A stretch of DNA of 23,352 bases from Komagataeibacter kakiaceti JCM 25156 (GTDB lineage Bacteria; Pseudomonadota; Alphaproteobacteria; Acetobacterales; Acetobacteraceae): the NCBI RefSeq assembly GCF_000613305.1, contig NZ_BAIO01000012.1, positions 1 to 23,352 of the forward strand, read 5' to 3'. Position numbers and translations under genes: made by a program. The notes below the pieces were generated by a model. The model saw only the letters and a list, made by a program, of their open reading frames with translations. It searched no databases and was not told the origin of the DNA. Positions 22,221 through 23,352 of the stretch are shown piece by piece. How positions within the stretch are numbered: the first letter of the stretch is position 1; every line of letters begins with the position of its first letter.

Positions 22221-22757
22221 TCACAGATGCAGGGGCCGCGCCGGATTACCGGCCGCGGTTACACCAGAAGGCACATCACGGGTGACGATACTGCCAGCGC
22301 CGATAATGGCATGATCCCCGATCGTGATGCCGGGCAGGATGATGGCGCCGCCACCGATCCAGACATTGCGGCCAATGGTAACGGGGCGGCCAGATTCCAG
22401 CATTTTCTCGCGCAGCGCCGGGTCGCGCGGGTGGTCGGCTGCCAGGATCTGCACGCCCGGACCGATCTGCGTTCCATCCCCGATCCTGACCGGCACTACA
22501 TCAAGCACAATGCAGTTGAAATTGAGGAACACATTGCGCCCAAGGAAAATGTTGTAGCCGTAATCACAATGAAAAGGCGGGCGGATACAGGCGTTCTCTC
22601 CAACCGCGCCCAGCCATTCGGGCAGGGACCCGTTGCTGGTGTTGTACCGGGCAAGCCACTCAGCACATTGCGCCATATCGTGCTGCAATTCGGGGTCGCT
22701 GGTCACATACAACTCGCCCGCCAGCATTTTCTGTTTTTCGCTGCGGTGGGGCATCAT
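22221..22757 (-). CDS. Sugar O-acetyltransferase, maltose/galactoside type
   Basis: A 178-residue left-handed beta-helix acetyltransferase of the Maa/LacA/NodL type. It has the N-terminal cap SEKQKMLAGELYVTSDPELQ, the active-site region NCIVLDVVPVRIGDG and AADHPRD with the catalytic His, then hexapeptide repeats IGRNVWIGGGAIILPGITIG followed by HAIIGAGSIVTRDV and PSGVTAAGNPAR. It transfers acetyl from acetyl-CoA to a sugar hydroxyl in the cytoplasm. The first ATG (22757) overlaps the DUF1349 stop as ATGA, implying coupling; a second ATG follows directly. Confidence 0.9.
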   Translation of the reverse strand: MMPHRSEKQKMLAGELYVTSDPELQHDMAQCAEWLARYNTSNGSLPEWLGAVGENACIRPPFHCDYGYNIFLGRNVFLNFNCIVLDVVPVRIGDGTQIGPGVQILAADHPRDPALREKMLESGRPVTIGRNVWIGGGAIILPGITIGDHAIIGAGSIVTRDVPSGVTAAGNPARPLHL

Positions 22758-23326
22758 GTCAGGTCGTGTAGCGGCTTGTTAAGCGGTGGGGTCAGGTGCC
22801 AGTCAGAAAAACGCACCTTCAGGCCCTCACGCTCAGGCGTGCAGCACATCGGCCCGACCAGATAGGACCCAGCCACGGGGAAGGGGGCCAGGCGCACGAG
22901 CGGCCAGATCCTGCCATCACCCGAGACCTGAAGCCGCAGCACGCCATCCGCCACGCTTGCGCGCATCCAGAAATCTTTCGGGTCGCCTTCGTAAGGAGCC
23001 GTGGCCCAGTCCGATCGGCCATCGGTCAGCACGCTGCTGAGCATGGCGCGCCCGTCCGAGAGTTCGATCCCGGCCTTGACCCAACGCGTCTCGTCAATGC
23101 GCACCATGAGACCGGCCTGATCGTACAGCTTCTCATATTCGGCACGGATGCGAAGCTGCGCCGTGAAGCGGGCAGGGGCATGCAGGCCGTAAAAATGGCC
23201 GCTATCGCGCGTGAAGCCGTAGAAAGTCTCGCGCCAGAAGTCGGAGCCCTTGTCCGTTGTCATCTCAAGCGCATCGGCCTGATCGCGCTCTGATGTGGTT
23301 TGTTGAGCCAGACCCCGCCCCGCCAC
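22754..23326 (-). CDS. DUF1349 domain protein, N-terminus uncertain
   Basis: A DUF1349 family protein (concanavalin-like jelly-roll fold). Characteristic stretches are MTTDKGSDFWRETFYGFTRD, DQAGLMVRIDETRWVKAGIE, SSVLTDGRSDWAT and PFPVAGSYLVGPMCCTPERE. Function is not established; a carbohydrate link is often assumed. The family usually starts with a TWLNPP-like strand about 18 residues before TTDKG. Here WLNKPHQ is present at about 23308 but in another frame that ends early, while the open frame reaches only an unlikely GTG at 23326. Either the N-terminus carries a one-base slip or the coding start lies elsewhere. It overlaps the acetyltransferase gene by 4 bases. Confidence 0.78.
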   Translation of the reverse strand: MAGRGLAQQTTSERDQADALEMTTDKGSDFWRETFYGFTRDSGHFYGLHAPARFTAQLRIRAEYEKLYDQAGLMVRIDETRWVKAGIELSDGRAMLSSVLTDGRSDWATAPYEGDPKDFWMRASVADGVLRLQVSGDGRIWPLVRLAPFPVAGSYLVGPMCCTPEREGLKVRFSDWHLTPPLNKPLHDLT

Positions 23327-23352
23327 GGGCCGCGCGTGCTGGCATGCGCCCC

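Noticed and set aside
22227..22865. Long plus-strand open frame (212 codons) opposite the acetyltransferase gene
   Set aside because: The minus strand carries the unmistakable hexapeptide-repeat protein; this frame shows only compositional openness.
1..23352. CRISPR arrays, tRNA or rRNA genes
   Set aside because: No regularly spaced direct repeats and no recognisable tRNA or rRNA segments were seen on either strand.

Overview
The sequence looks like a GC-rich alphaproteobacterium, most likely an acetic-acid bacterium (Acetobacteraceae: Komagataeibacter, Gluconacetobacter or Acetobacter type). That placement is an inference from gene content and protein style. No rRNA, tRNA or other taxonomic marker is present.

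Layout. (1) Positions 1-3330 hold two regulator/enzyme pairs: a TetR regulator divergent from an O-methyltransferase, and an HxlR regulator divergent from a frameshifted alcohol dehydrogenase. (2) Positions 3737-10608 are a fluoride-resistance island. Two head-to-head control regions carry four crcB-motif fluoride riboswitches. Leftward from the first runs a ClC-F type F-/H+ antiporter followed by a frameshifted DUF190 gene; rightward runs histidine phosphatase, DUF211 and a VIT/CCC1-like membrane protein. Leftward from the second runs a tandem universal stress protein followed by crcB (Fluc channel); rightward runs a tiny leader ORF and an enolase. The picture is export by two unrelated fluoride transporters plus an inducible extra copy of a classical fluoride-sensitive enzyme. 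The two rightward riboswitches show readable Shine-Dalgarno sequestering helices. (3) Positions 10637-12120 encode a FetAB-like (UPF0014) ABC exporter with no visible riboswitch.

(4) Positions 12121-17878 are accessory DNA. An AT-rich 1.3-kb cassette with two paralogous small membrane proteins lies between two 150-bp MITE-like repeats. It is followed by a large protein with a HEPN-like RX4H motif, a compact tyrosine recombinase preceded by a dispersed repeat, and a Phd/VapC toxin-antitoxin pair with a perfect inverted-repeat operator.

(5) Positions 18068-21271 look like one small regulon: an alpha/beta hydrolase, a MerR-family regulator broken by one missing base, a DJ-1/PfpI protein and an SDR-type protein. 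Three promoters here have the 19-bp spacer typical of MerR-controlled promoters. (6) Positions 21387-23326 (minus strand) are an apparent operon of a DUF1349 protein, a sugar O-acetyltransferase and a PhzF-family isomerase, cut by the window end.

Three genes (alcohol dehydrogenase, DUF190, MerR) are each broken by exactly one missing base. That could be real decay or assembly indels, and should be settled before calling them dead.
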